Origin: Perspicuibacillus lycopersici
GTDB taxonomy: Bacteria; Bacillota; Bacilli; Bacillales; Caldibacillaceae
Length of the DNA stretch: 64,000 nucleotides
Assembly: GCF_025660475.1 (NCBI RefSeq)
Contig: NZ_JAOUSF010000005.1
Coordinates: 186,001 to 250,000, forward strand
Direction: 5' to 3'
The notes beneath the pieces are model-generated. The model had not been told where the DNA came from and ran no database searches. It saw nothing but the letters and a program-made list of their open reading frames with translations. Of this stretch, positions 1 to 8,739 are shown in pieces. Numbering within the stretch: position 1 is the stretch's first letter; the number at the start of each line of letters is the position of its first letter. A program made the position numbers and the translations under genes.

Positions 1-486
1 TAGTACAAAATTGACAATCCCCATTTCTGGGTGTAGAACAAATTGAAAAATCATTGCTGCGGCAACTATAGAGGTAACATTTGGTAAGAAGTAAATAACT
101 TTGAAAAAGTTCTTTCCTTTCGATGCTGAGTTGATTAATGTTGCAAAAATAAAGCCTAGAGGAATCGTAATAATGACTTGAAAAATTCCAATAAAAAATG
201 TGTTCCATACCGCATTCCAAAATGGGCCAGAGGTTAACACCGTTCGGAAATTATCGAGTCCTGTGAAGGTTTCAATCGTCCCATTCGATTTAAAAAAGCT
301 TAAACGAAGCGATTCGACAATTGGATATGCCATAAAAAGAATGATACCTAAGAAGCTTGGAATGAGAAAAATATACCATATCCATTGCGAAGTTCTTTTT
401 TTCTGTTTCGTTGTTTTCGTCACTGTTTGTATACTTGGGCTAACACTAGGTGGTGGAGTATTTGCTTCCATACGGTTATTCGCCAT
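1..486 (-). CDS. Sugar ABC transporter permease (MalF/UgpA type), 3' part outside window
   Basis: The gene runs leftward off the window, so only the first 162 codons are visible. They give a hydrophilic N-terminus rich in Pro, Ser and Thr, then a hydrophobic segment (WYIFLIPSFLGIILFMAYP), the typical 'SLRLSFF' and 'GLDNFRTVL' stretches and two further membrane segments. This is the standard start of a binding-protein-dependent carbohydrate permease of the MalF/UgpA class, which would import a sugar across the cell membrane together with a second permease and a binding protein. The start is the ATG at 486, preceded by AGAGGAG. A perfect cre box lies 44 bases upstream and an AraC gene is next on the same strand, so control by catabolite repression and that regulator is inferred. 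The substrate is unknown. Confidence 0.88.
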   Translation of the reverse strand, partial: MANNRMEANTPPPSVSPSIQTVTKTTKQKKRTSQWIWYIFLIPSFLGIILFMAYPIVESLRLSFFKSNGTIETFTGLDNFRTVLTSGPFWNAVWNTFFIGIFQVIITIPLGFIFATLINSASKGKNFFKVIYFLPNVTSIVAAAMIFQFVLHPEMGIVNFVL

Positions 487-529
487 AACGATCTCCTCTC
501 TATTGTATGTTCCCTCGCCTAGTAAGTAT

Positions 530-543
530 TGATAACGCTTACA
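530..543 (-). promoter_or_regulatory. cre box (CcpA site) upstream of sugar permease
   Basis: Read on the minus strand the site is TGTAAGCGTTATCA, which fits the CcpA consensus TGWAANCGNTNWCA at every position. It lies between the AraC gene and the sugar permease. Carbon catabolite repression of the transporter is inferred. Confidence 0.75.
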
Positions 544-762
544 GGCGGAATAAAAAAAATTACTAGCTATGTACTATAATTGAAACTCTACTATATCTTC
601 TATAGAAAATATAAGTATCCGCTTACATTATCTATAGAAGAAAGATCATATTCTATTAATCTATACATTAATTTTAGTAATATTAAGAACATTTGACATG
701 GTTATAATTGTGTTATATTGAATAGAAATTGTCTATCCTTGCCCTCTTTTTTATCTTAAAAA

Positions 763-1650
763 TTACAAATTGGTTGTATTCCTTTTTGCTGCGGTACTAT
801 TCCGATACTCGGTAGGCGTCATTTTCATTTGTTTACGAAAGAAACGGCTAAAATGTGAAGAATCTTCAAAACCCGACTCTAAAGCAACATCTAATATCGA
901 TTTTTCCGGATGAATTTCCAATAAGTATTTGGCACGATTAATACGACAGCTCATTAAATATTGCATAATCGTATACCCAGTAATATCTTTAAAGATTCGT
1001 GACATATAATATTTACTAATATTTAAATTACTAGCAATATTATCTAATGTAATCGGACGACAAAAATGTTCATCAATCCATTCAATAATCCGTTTGACAT
1101 GCGTATTTTTTTCAGATTCGATCGCTAGCATTGGTACAGGCTGCTTCTGACTTATTTCATATATGATAAATAAAAGCTCTAATAATAACGCTGTAAACTC
1201 ACCATTGCGAAAACGCGTTTGCATTTTTTCTTCTGGATGAATTGCCTTTGATTCGTCCTTTTCTGCTAATTTTTCCATTAGCTGATTAATCTCTACTAAC
1301 TTCGGATTATCTGCCCCACGAAATAATGTGTTGCTTAGCTGGTAAAACGGATTTAATAGTTCTGGAACATTTAGTGCGTTCAGTATTGGACGCAACCATT
1401 CCGAAGAAAATTCAATAACAGTTCGTTTATAAGGAATTCCCGGCTCTGGATAAGCACGGTGCAAGGTTAACCCATTCATAATAATAATGTCGTTATCCTG
1501 TAGGTGATAAATATGATCGCCAATCAAATATTTGCAGCTGCCACTGTGGAAATAATATATTTCATACTGTTCATGGGAATGATAGCTAAAATCCTCAAAT
1601 GAATTTGCTGTATCTTCCATTTGATAGTAAATATTCACTTTTTCTGTCAT
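763..1650 (-). CDS. AraC family transcriptional regulator with cupin sensor domain
   Basis: A 295-residue regulator. The N-terminal part (about residues 20-100, with 'HSHEQYEIYYFHSG') is a cupin-like ligand-binding barrel. The last 100 residues carry the two helix-turn-helix motifs of AraC proteins, including 'NISKYYMSRIFKDITGY' and 'GFEDSSHFSRFFRKQMKMTP'. The ATG at 1650 has GGAGGGAG before it. The gene is 276 bases upstream of, and on the same strand as, a sugar ABC permease, so it probably controls that uptake system. The ligand cannot be read from the sequence. Confidence 0.9.
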   Translation of the reverse strand: MTEKVNIYYQMEDTANSFEDFSYHSHEQYEIYYFHSGSCKYLIGDHIYHLQDNDIIIMNGLTLHRAYPEPGIPYKRTVIEFSSEWLRPILNALNVPELLNPFYQLSNTLFRGADNPKLVEINQLMEKLAEKDESKAIHPEEKMQTRFRNGEFTALLLELLFIIYEISQKQPVPMLAIESEKNTHVKRIIEWIDEHFCRPITLDNIASNLNISKYYMSRIFKDITGYTIMQYLMSCRINRAKYLLEIHPEKSILDVALESGFEDSSHFSRFFRKQMKMTPTEYRNSTAAKRNTTNL

Positions 1651-2078
1651 TACTTCTCCCTCCTAGCGGTACGAATCATTTGTTATCAAAAAGAATTTGT
1701 AAGTTGATTCAAATGTGAAGCGCTTTCCATACATCCCTTTTCGTTTCTCAGTATCATCGTATTGGAGATTTTTCACTTCGTCTGCTTAATCAGCTATATA
1801 ATTTATTCTCTATATTTATGATGATACCCTTCCAAAAGAACGAAAAAATCTTTTTCTAGCGTTTGTTTCAAATATCGAAAGAATAATAGAGTTTTTGTTA
1901 GTTTACATAATATGATTATAGTAACCTTTTAAAAAAAGAATGCAAATTACTATGATGATGCTTCCAATAAATAAGGAAATCAGAAATTTCTTTCACCCTA
2001 CGAAAAATCATGCTACTCTATTAAAGTATTAAATGTTTCAATTGTTAACAAAATATGAATAAAGTCGAGGTACCAATA
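1651..2078. other. Intergenic region between divergent genes
   Basis: An AT-rich stretch between the AraC gene (leftward) and the phosphatase gene (rightward). It must hold both promoters, but I see no clear operator or RNA element. Confidence 0.5.
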
Positions 2079-2855
2079 ATGAAAAATGTGTTACAAGTTG
2101 TACCGTTAGAAGGTTGCGTTAATTTTCGGGATTTAGGTGGCTATATGACGAAAAATGGCGAGCGCGTTAAAAGCGGGATGCTTTTTCGATCGGGAAATTT
2201 AAGTGAATTGACAGAGGCTGATCGTAGTCTATTACAGCAAATGGGGATTCAGAAAATTTTAGATTTGCGTGGATTCGATGAGATTGAAAAATTTCCAGAC
2301 CCCAAAATTAATGACTGTACTTGGCATCACACTCCTCTATTTGCCGATGGAAGTGAGCTAGCTCAAGTAGATAGCGATTCCTCTTTTGCAGATATATTAC
2401 GTAGAACAAAACCAGGTGAATTATTGCTAAAGAAAAATCAGGATATGGTTACATATAAAACATCGTTTCAACAAATTTTTCAGTTATTATTAGATACGCC
2501 GGATTCCCCAACATTATTTCATTGTATGGCAGGTAAAGACCGGACTGGAGCTATTGCTGCATTAATCCTTGCAGTTCTTGGAGTTCCTCGGGAAACAATA
2601 GTAGAAGATTATTTGTATACAAACGAAGTAGTTGACCAGTTAAATGCACATTTTGATCGTATCGGTTATAATGATCTGCCAAATGTTGAGCAAGCTGTTA
2701 TTGATGCATTAATGGAAGCTCGCAAAGAGTATATTGATGCCTTTTTAGATGGGATTGAAATTACCTTTGGTGGGATTGAAAACTATTCGAAAGAAGTGTT
2801 AAATTTATCTACGGAAGAAATTACGTTATTGAAGCAACATCTATTAGAAAAGTAG
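2079..2855 (+). CDS. Tyrosine/serine-protein phosphatase (Y_phosphatase3 family)
   Basis: A soluble protein of 258 residues with the cysteine phosphatase P-loop 'HCMAGKDRTG' (CX5R: nucleophile Cys, phosphate-binding Arg) and the family's early 'NFRDLGGY' and 'LFRSGNL' motifs. It belongs to the group that includes LipA/MptpB-type phosphatases and would dephosphorylate phosphotyrosine, phosphoserine or phosphoinositide substrates. I chose the ATG at 2079 because GAGG lies eight bases upstream; an in-frame ATG at 2055 has no ribosome binding site. It stands alone and is followed by a hairpin terminator. The physiological substrate is unknown. Confidence 0.88.
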   Translation: MKNVLQVVPLEGCVNFRDLGGYMTKNGERVKSGMLFRSGNLSELTEADRSLLQQMGIQKILDLRGFDEIEKFPDPKINDCTWHHTPLFADGSELAQVDSDSSFADILRRTKPGELLLKKNQDMVTYKTSFQQIFQLLLDTPDSPTLFHCMAGKDRTGAIAALILAVLGVPRETIVEDYLYTNEVVDQLNAHFDRIGYNDLPNVEQAVIDALMEARKEYIDAFLDGIEITFGGIENYSKEVLNLSTEEITLLKQHLLEK

Positions 2856-2865
2856 ATCAATTACT

Positions 2866-2915
2866 GGGAGACGGAAGGTTGGGAAAATTTCCAGTCTCCG
2901 CTCCCTTTCTTTTTC
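2866..2915 (+). terminator. Terminator after phosphatase gene
   Basis: GGAGAC pairs with GTCTCC across a loop of about 21 bases and is followed by CTTTCTTTTT. It lies 10 bases after the phosphatase stop codon. Confidence 0.6.
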
Positions 2916-2932
2916 CAAAAACACATTAGACC

Positions 2933-3240
2933 TTATATGAGCTCACATCTTTTTAATGTCAAATATGTATACGTAGCAATTAAGTCTTTACTATCTTTCT
3001 TCAGGACATGGACATATGGTTGTGTTTTATCGACATAGTCCCATAGACATAGTCCCATACTTTTTCAAATAATTCGTAACAAAATTGAATCGTTTCGTCG
3101 CTCATGTTCTGCTTTTTTAATGGAATGCCAGCTTGTCTATTTTAGCTACGATATTTTAGTAAGTTTCCCCGTCCATCCAGAAATAAAATAAATTATGCTC
3201 CCCGTGGAAAAATGTTGGAGATTTTTGTGGGGTGAGAAAA
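2933..3240 (-). pseudogene. Decayed protein-coding gene next to the first 52-bp array
   Basis: Translation on the minus strand recovers a protein tail in pieces: 'HNLFYFWMDGETY' then TAA, 'NIVAKIDK', then after a one-base shift 'AGIPLKKQNMSDETIQF', then 'YELFEKVWDYV'. Next comes an exact 14-bp tandem duplication (GACATAGTCCCATA at 3032-3045 and 3046-3059). Removing one copy joins 'VWDYV' to 'DKTQPYVHVLKKDSKDLIATY' and restores an open frame to the TAA at 2933-2935; from ATG 3105 that is exactly 53 codons. So at least three lesions are visible: a stop, a frameshift and the duplication. The upstream part is lost where the repeat array begins. I do not recognise the family. Confidence 0.55.
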
Positions 3241-4515
3241 CGATCGACTACGTCTATCAATCGGGTTTCTCCTCCGGTTTTTGGTACAGATTCCTTTTGA
3301 TGGCTTCTATCTATAGGATTTTTCCTCTGGTGTTTGCTTACTTTCCTTTTGATGGGTTCTATCAATAGGATTTCTCCTCCGGTGTTGGTTCAGATTCCTT
3401 TTGATGGCTTCTATCTATAGGATTTCTCCTCCAGTTTTTACTCACTTTCCTTTGGATAATTTCTATCTATAGGATTTTTCCTCCGGTGTTTGCTCACTTT
3501 CCTTTTGATGGCTGCTATCTATAGGATTTTTCCTCTGTTTTTGGTTCAGATTCCTTTTGATAGCTTCTATCTATAGGATTTCTACTCCGGTTTTTGCTCA
3601 CTTTCCTTTTGATGGCTGCTATCTATAGGATTTCTACTCCGGTGTTTGCTCACTTTCCTTTGGATAGGTTCTATCTATAGGATTTCTACTCCGGTGTTTG
3701 CTCACTTTCCTTTGGATGCGCCTTATCTATAGGATTTTTCCTCTGGTTTTTGCTCACTTTCCTTTGGATGCGCCTTATCTATAGGATTTTTCCTCCGATT
3801 TTTGCTCACTTTCCTTTAGATTGGCCATATCTATAGGATTTCTCCTCCGGTTTTTGCTCACTTTCCCTTTGATGGCTGCTATCTATAGGATTTTTCCGCT
3901 GTTTTTGGTTCAGATTCCTTTTGATGGCTTCTATCTATAGAATTTCTACTCCGGTTTTTGCTCACTTTCCTTTAGATGCGCCTTATCTAAAGGATTTTCC
4001 CTCCAATTTTTGCTCACTTTCCTTTAGATGCGCCTTATCTATAGGATTTCTCCTCCACTTTTTGCTTACTTTCCTTTGGATAACTTCTATCAATCGGATT
4101 TCTCCTCTGGTTTTGGTTCAGATTCCTTTTGATGGCTTCTATCTATAGGATTTCTCCTCCGGTTTTTGCTCACTTTCCTTTTGATGCGCCTTATCTATCG
4201 GATTTCTCCTCTGTTTTTGGTACAGTTTCCTTTTGATAGGTTTTATCTAAAAGATTTCTCCTCTGTTGTTGTTCACTTTCCTTTTGATAGCTTCTATCTA
4301 TAGGATTTCTACTCCACTTTTTGCTCACTTTCCTTTTGATGCCCGTTATCAAACGGATTTCTCCTCCACTTTTTGCTCACTTTCCTTTGGATGAGCCTTA
4401 TCTATAGGATTTTTCTTCCATTTTTTGCTCAAATTCCTTTTGATCCGTCCTATCAAACGGATTTCTCTTCCATTTATTACTTACTTTCCTTTTGATAACC
4501 CCTATTAATAGTATT
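3240..4515 (+). repeat. 52-bp tandem repeat array 1 (about 25 copies)
   Basis: The anchor CTATAGGATT recurs at strict 52-base spacing (3263, 3315, 3367, 3419, 3471 and on to 4458; one 51-base interval near 4302). Each copy reads roughly CTATCTATAGGATTTCTCC, then TCCGGTTTTTGCTCACTTT, then CCTTTTGAT with about 10 variable bases before the next TATAGG. Copies differ by point changes, mainly in the bases after CCTTTTGAT, and hardly at all in length. Because 52 is not a multiple of three, the reading frame rotates from copy to copy, so the short open frames inside it are not genes. The array lies between convergent genes (phosphatase and a lipoprotein). It belongs to the same family as the array at 12.0-13.1 kb. 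Confidence 0.95.
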
Positions 4516-4575
4516 CCCCTTAGATTTCATATTCGAACTCAGCTTCATCATGTATTTCAGCGGTAGTCTATTTCG

Positions 4576-5010
4576 TTATTCTCCTGTTAAAATTAAGTCT
4601 CGTAATTGGTTCGTACTTGTTAGGGTTGATACATATGTTTGCCCTTCACCTGTTGCATAATCCACCATATACATAAGGGTGGATTTCTCGTTTTTTTCTC
4701 CTAACCATATATGTATTGCGTGACTAGGGGATCCATTGCGATAATTTACCACTACATCATAATCTGGCTTTGTACTAACAACATTGGATTCTCCTCTTTT
4801 TGCACTAGTAATCGCAGTTTCAAATAGTAGAATCGACTCGGAATCATTGAAGGTGTGCATAATATCTTCATTCATTTCTCCTGCCCCGTTCGATATTGCT
4901 ACATCTATTGAACTAATTTCTTCCTCTAATAAGACCATTTGATTGTCCGTACTACAGCCAGTTATAAATAAAATTCCAATGAAAAATAAAACAGCAAAAT
5001 AATACTTCAA
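4576..5010 (-). CDS. Small lipoprotein of unknown function
   Basis: The product is a secreted lipoprotein. Starting at the TTG at 5010, which has GGAGG seven bases upstream, it begins MKYYFAVLFFIGILFITGC, a compact signal peptide ending in the lipobox I-T-G-C. An in-frame ATG at 5028 would place GGAGG inside the coding region and is less likely. The mature part (about 125 residues) is acidic and probably mostly beta-strand. It resembles the YhfM-like lipoprotein domain of bacilli, but I hold that only loosely. It is transcribed alone, converging on the repeat array. Confidence 0.75.
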   Translation of the reverse strand: MKYYFAVLFFIGILFITGCSTDNQMVLLEEEISSIDVAISNGAGEMNEDIMHTFNDSESILLFETAITSAKRGESNVVSTKPDYDVVVNYRNGSPSHAIHIWLGEKNEKSTLMYMVDYATGEGQTYVSTLTSTNQLRDLILTGE

Positions 5011-5092
5011 CAATATACCTCCATTCATATGATATTTTACTATATAAATTCACTATATTTAGATAAATAAAAAATACACGAGTGGAATTCTC

Positions 5093-5135
5093 AAAAAAAT
5101 AGAACCTTTCATCCAATGAAAGATGAAGGTTCTAT
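5093..5135 (-). terminator. Terminator of mqo
   Basis: On the minus strand a stem of about 14 base pairs with one bulge (arms at 5099-5113 and 5121-5135) is followed directly by seven T residues. It lies just after the mqo stop codon. Confidence 0.85.
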
Positions 5136-5153
5136 GAAACTAGTATATAAAAA

Positions 5154-6674
5154 TCAGCTTAATACGGAAGCTCTTTCGCCATGTACTGCTTCTTTTTCAT
5201 TTAGGCGAAGCGTTTCCGCTGTTTCTGTTTGAACTTTTTTCAAAAGATCTGGGTTTGCTAGTAGTGATGCCCCGTAGGATGGAATCATTTCTTTAATTTT
5301 TGGCTCCCATTCATTCAAATATTGCGGGAAGCATTTTTCGATTACTTGAAGCATCACGTGAACAGCTGTAGATGCACCTGGAGAGGCACCGAGTAATGCT
5401 GCAATCGAGCCATCCTTACTGCTTACTACTTCTGTACCGAATTGAAGGGTTCCTTTTCCTCCTGCTTCGGTGTCCTTAATTACTTGCACCCGTTGTCCTG
5501 CAACAATTAAATCCCAATCCTCTGCCTTCGCCGTAGGAATAAATTCGCGGAGCTCCTCTATACGTTTTTCTTTCGATAGAAGTACTTGTTGGATTAAATA
5601 TTTCGTTAACGCCATTTCTTTCACACCAGCTGCTAGCATTGTTAACACATTGTGCGGTTTAACGGATGTAATTAAATCAAACATCGAGCCTGTTTTTAAA
5701 AATTTCGGAGAGAATCCTGCAAACGGTCCAAACAATAATGACTTTTTGTTATCGATAAAGCGTGTATCCAAATGTGGAACCGACATTGGCGGTGCTCCAA
5801 CTTTTGCTTTACCGTAAACTTTAGCATGATGTTGTTCCACAATATCTGGATTATTACATACCATAAATAAACCACTTACAGGGAAACCACCAATATGTTT
5901 ACCCTCTGGAATACCAGATTTTTGCAGTAAATGGAGACTTCCACCACCCGCTCCAATAAAAACAAATTTAGCAGTATGATAGAAAACATTTCCATTAGCA
6001 TCACGTACCTTTAATTCCCAGTGGCCGTCACTTGTGCGTTTAATCTTTTTCACTTGGTGCTGATAATGGACATCAACATCATTATTCTTTAAGTGATTAA
6101 TTAACATCCGTGTTAATGCACCAAAGTTTACATCTGTACCCGAATCAATTTTCGTTGCAGCAATTGGCTCATTATCTGCCCGGTCCTGCATGACAAGTGG
6201 AATCCATTCATTTAATTGCTCTGGATCCTCTGAATATTCCATTCCTTGGAATAATGGGTTGTTTGATAGCGCTTTAAATCTTTTCTTTAAAAATCTAACA
6301 TCCTCTTCGCCTTGGACTAAACTCATATGTGGCAATGGTCTAATAAAATCCTGTGGTTTTTCGATTAAATTACTGTCTACTAGATAGGACCAAAACTGCT
6401 TGGAAACTTGAAATTGTTCATTTATTTTAACTGCTTTACTAATATCAATGGAACCGTCGGATTTTTCCTCTGTGTAATTCAGTTCACAGAGCGCGGAGTG
6501 TCCAGTTCCTGCATTATTCCATTCGTTAGAGCTCTCCTCACCTGGAGACTCTAGTTTCTCAAACATTGTCATTTTCCATTCCGGTACTAATTCCTTCAAG
6601 AGTGTCCCTAATGTCGCACTCATAATGCCGGCGCCAATTAGAATGACGTCTGTTTTCGTTCCCCTGTTGCTCAT
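5154..6674 (-). CDS. mqo: Malate:quinone oxidoreductase
   Basis: A 506-residue FAD enzyme that oxidises L-malate to oxaloacetate and passes the electrons to the membrane quinone pool, a TCA-cycle step alternative to NAD malate dehydrogenase. The N-terminus has the dinucleotide-binding motif '[17 protein letters not shown]'; '[13 protein letters not shown]', '[16 protein letters not shown]', '[11 protein letters not shown]' and the C-terminal '[16 protein letters not shown]' are family hallmarks, and the length is normal. The start is the ATG at 6674 (MSNRGTK) with AAGGAAGGGG six bases before it; an upstream in-frame start adds 11 residues but lacks a site. It is a single-gene unit with its own terminator. 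Confidence 0.95.
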   Translation of the reverse strand: MSNRGTKTDVILIGAGIMSATLGTLLKELVPEWKMTMFEKLESPGEESSNEWNNAGTGHSALCELNYTEEKSDGSIDISKAVKINEQFQVSKQFWSYLVDSNLIEKPQDFIRPLPHMSLVQGEEDVRFLKKRFKALSNNPLFQGMEYSEDPEQLNEWIPLVMQDRADNEPIAATKIDSGTDVNFGALTRMLINHLKNNDVDVHYQHQVKKIKRTSDGHWELKVRDANGNVFYHTAKFVFIGAGGGSLHLLQKSGIPEGKHIGGFPVSGLFMVCNNPDIVEQHHAKVYGKAKVGAPPMSVPHLDTRFIDNKKSLLFGPFAGFSPKFLKTGSMFDLITSVKPHNVLTMLAAGVKEMALTKYLIQQVLLSKEKRIEELREFIPTAKAEDWDLIVAGQRVQVIKDTEAGGKGTLQFGTEVVSSKDGSIAALLGASPGASTAVHVMLQVIEKCFPQYLNEWEPKIKEMIPSYGASLLANPDLLKKVQTETAETLRLNEKEAVHGERASVLS

Positions 6675-6904
6675 ATTTACCCCTTCCTTATACCGTAAAA
6701 TTCGCAAAAAGATGGTGGCACCCCTTGTTTCACACTAAGCAATAGGTGAATCTCGTCACACACCTTCTTACTTCATTATAACGCTTTCCTTTTTTATTAC
6801 AATTAGATAGATTAAAATATTTACTATTATATGATTATTATAACATATGGAAATTGTAATAACAGGAGAAAGTGTTTCCCATCCTTTCACTGAAAAATGC
6901 TAAT

Positions 6905-7132
6905 TTACCTTCTTGCTTTTAACCAAATAATAATTACTAGCAATGCGACGATAAAGCCAATTGGAAAAAGCAAAATGCTTATTCCTAGCGAGATGGCAAA
7001 TATAAAAAATGAGCCTAATAATCCAAGCAGCCCTGAAATGAATCCAAAAACAATTTTTAACAGTCCAATGAAAAGTTGAGTAATTGGCCAAATAAATAAC
7101 AGACATAGCAAAACGATAAGAAAAATATACAT
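6905..7132 (-). CDS. Small hydrophobic membrane protein
   Basis: A 75-residue protein starting MYIFLIVLLCLLFIWPI that is almost entirely hydrophobic, with about three membrane-spanning segments, Gly/Leu-rich in the middle, and a basic tail (LKARR). The ATG at 7132 has GAGAGGAAG before it; an upstream in-frame ATG at 7192 has no such site and would overlap the preceding terminator. No family recognised. It probably sits in the cell membrane. Confidence 0.6.
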   Translation of the reverse strand: MYIFLIVLLCLLFIWPITQLFIGLLKIVFGFISGLLGLLGSFFIFAISLGISILLFPIGFIVALLVIIIWLKARR

Positions 7133-7165
7133 AAGACACTTCCTCTCGTTGGTTTTTGAAGATAT

Positions 7166-7203
7166 AAAAAGACCTAGAGATAGTATATTCATATCTCTAG
7201 GTC
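7166..7203 (-). terminator. Terminator after the 7.3-7.7 kb gene
   Basis: A perfect 12-bp inverted repeat (GACCTAGAGATA with its complement, 9-base loop) that ends in TTTTT on the minus strand. It separates the hypothetical gene at 7260-7688 from the small membrane protein. Confidence 0.85.
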
Positions 7204-7259
7204 ATGGATTGTTGGTTTGACTGGCTATATTTTTTTCGGCGTCTCTCTTTGTTGATTGG

Positions 7260-7688
7260 CTATGATTTTTTCGCTAGAGTTTTGACATCCTCCGGTTTAT
7301 AGGTCAATTCAATTTTCACCATGTTGCTGTTAGGCTGCTCGATAATCGTCCAATTTTTCGCAATCGTTTGCTTGAGTGATTGTCGGTCTTTTTCCGAAAT
7401 TTGGTGTATTTCTAGATAATCGCCACAGTCGTCAAAATCTTCCTGTTCTAATAGGCAATATTTCAAACGCAATAAATTTTTTAATGCCCCTTTTGTAAGA
7501 AAACTAATTTGATAGCCTTCCTGAATCATTGCTTTTACTTTCTCTTGATTGTTTTCATAAAACGTAATAAGTGTCTGCCAATCTGGAATTCCTTCTCCGT
7601 AGGCGGAAAATACCGTTTCATCAGCAGTCTCCAGCATTTTTAGCATCGCTTCATTGGAAACGCCATGCATACGGATTCTTTCAATCAT
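7260..7688 (-). CDS. Hypothetical cytoplasmic protein
   Basis: A 142-residue soluble, acidic protein beginning MIERIRMHGVSNEAMLKML. It is predicted mixed alpha/beta, has no signal peptide or membrane segment, and contains the cysteine pair of 'DFDDCGDYLEIHQIS' and 'LKYCLLEQ'. I recognise no catalytic motif or family. It has a strong terminator behind it and stands alone between two membrane-protein genes. Real gene status rests on codon-like composition, length and that terminator. Confidence 0.6.
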   Translation of the reverse strand: MIERIRMHGVSNEAMLKMLETADETVFSAYGEGIPDWQTLITFYENNQEKVKAMIQEGYQISFLTKGALKNLLRLKYCLLEQEDFDDCGDYLEIHQISEKDRQSLKQTIAKNWTIIEQPNSNMVKIELTYKPEDVKTLAKKS

Positions 7689-7845
7689 TAGTGCGTAATT
7701 TAAGGCAACGGTAACTATTAGAAAAACCCCTCTCTTTTGTAATTTTCATTATGGTCGAGTTATTTTTCCTGACCAGCTGTACTCTTATTATCCTATTCAC
7801 GGAATTTTTCGTCCATTAATAAATTGGAAATTCTCTTAAAATATT

Positions 7846-8592
7846 TTATTTCGTTGGTAAATCTGAATAAATTGGATTTTTTCCGTCCCAATTTTTTGGA
7901 AGTTCTTTTTCTATTTTTTTATCGGTAAGCGGCCAATTGCTTGTTTCATATAAATAGGGAAATTTTTCTAATGCATTATAGCCCGCAACCGTTAAATTTT
8001 TCAATGCTACATTTGTAAAATAAAGTGGAATTTGTTGTGCTTGATAGCGGGCAATCCAACGACGAATTTCCTCGATATCCTTCATCCCAAAATGAACAAC
8101 GATCCATTCACCTGCATCGGTTTTCCCTTTCATCGCAAAATCGACGCCCACAAAATACGTGCTCCGTCCATATTTACTCGGTTTATCCAAGAGAAGATAG
8201 CGCCCCATTGTGACACTTTCCATTTCACGAAAGGGTAAAAAAAACGAGCGGAGTTCTAATGTTTTCCGATTTTTAATTTTATAAAAAAATCCGTCCTCAC
8301 GAAGCTGAAAGGTAGCTTCATGTAATAGTAGTTTGTAAAACCGATAGGCGAAATAACCAAAAGCTGCACAAATAATCCCTGCATAAAGTAAGACAAGGAG
8401 GCCCGGTATTATTTGCATTTCCATAAATCGAGCAATTGCTACACCAATCATAAAAACGACAAATGCTGCTGCGATGAGGAGCATAATGATTACTGTACAC
8501 TTATAAGCAACAGATTGGCGATTGGAATATGTATAATCTGCTTGTTGTTCATAAGAATCTTGGTAGCGATAAAATTCGTCTAACGCTTGCAC
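7846..8592 (-). CDS. Membrane protein of unknown function
   Basis: About 248 residues. After a Tyr/Gln-rich N-terminus (MQALDEFYRYQDSYEQQAD) come two membrane segments (about residues 35-60 and 65-90), then a cytosolic C-terminal domain of about 150 residues with 'ELRSFFLPFREMESVTMGRY' and 'WIVVHFGMKDIEEIRRW', reminiscent of PH-like (bPH) domains but not firmly assigned. I prefer the GTG at 8592, which has GGGGGAG seven bases upstream, over the ATG at 8622, which would place that site inside the gene. It is monocistronic as far as can be seen. Confidence 0.65.
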   Translation of the reverse strand: MQALDEFYRYQDSYEQQADYTYSNRQSVAYKCTVIIMLLIAAAFVVFMIGVAIARFMEMQIIPGLLVLLYAGIICAAFGYFAYRFYKLLLHEATFQLREDGFFYKIKNRKTLELRSFFLPFREMESVTMGRYLLLDKPSKYGRSTYFVGVDFAMKGKTDAGEWIVVHFGMKDIEEIRRWIARYQAQQIPLYFTNVALKNLTVAGYNALEKFPYLYETSNWPLTDKKIEKELPKNWDGKNPIYSDLPTK

Positions 8593-8681
8593 CACACATC
8601 TCCCCCTCTTCTTCACAAACATATACGAATCAGGATCGATTTTGTTTCAAGCAAAATTCAGTAAATTGATCGTATGAATCG

Positions 8682-8717
8682 AAAAAAGACTATCTGCTTC
8701 ACTTCAGCAGACAGTCT
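8682..8717 (-). terminator. Terminator of the surface-protein gene
   Basis: AGACT-AT-CTGCT pairs with AGCAG-AC-AGTCT around a short loop, with six T residues following on the minus strand, just after the stop of the gene at 8740-10842. Confidence 0.85.
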
Positions 8718-8739
8718 CTTTATTCGGTTAATTTTATCC

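Noticed and set aside
3156..4148. Open frames of 69 and 75 codons inside array 1 as genes
   Set aside because: The 52-bp period shifts the reading frame at each copy, the frames lack ribosome binding sites, and they translate the repeat itself.
3240..4515. CRISPR array
   Set aside because: The whole 52-bp unit is conserved with scattered point changes. There are no unique spacers and no cas genes. The same holds for 12030-13130.
5470..5817. 115-codon plus-strand open frame inside mqo
   Set aside because: Antisense shadow of a well-supported gene.
6700..6780. TPP or other riboswitch upstream of mqo
   Set aside because: A GGGGTGCC piece recalls the TPP element, but CTGAGA and the rest of the conserved core are missing, and mqo is not a thiamine gene.
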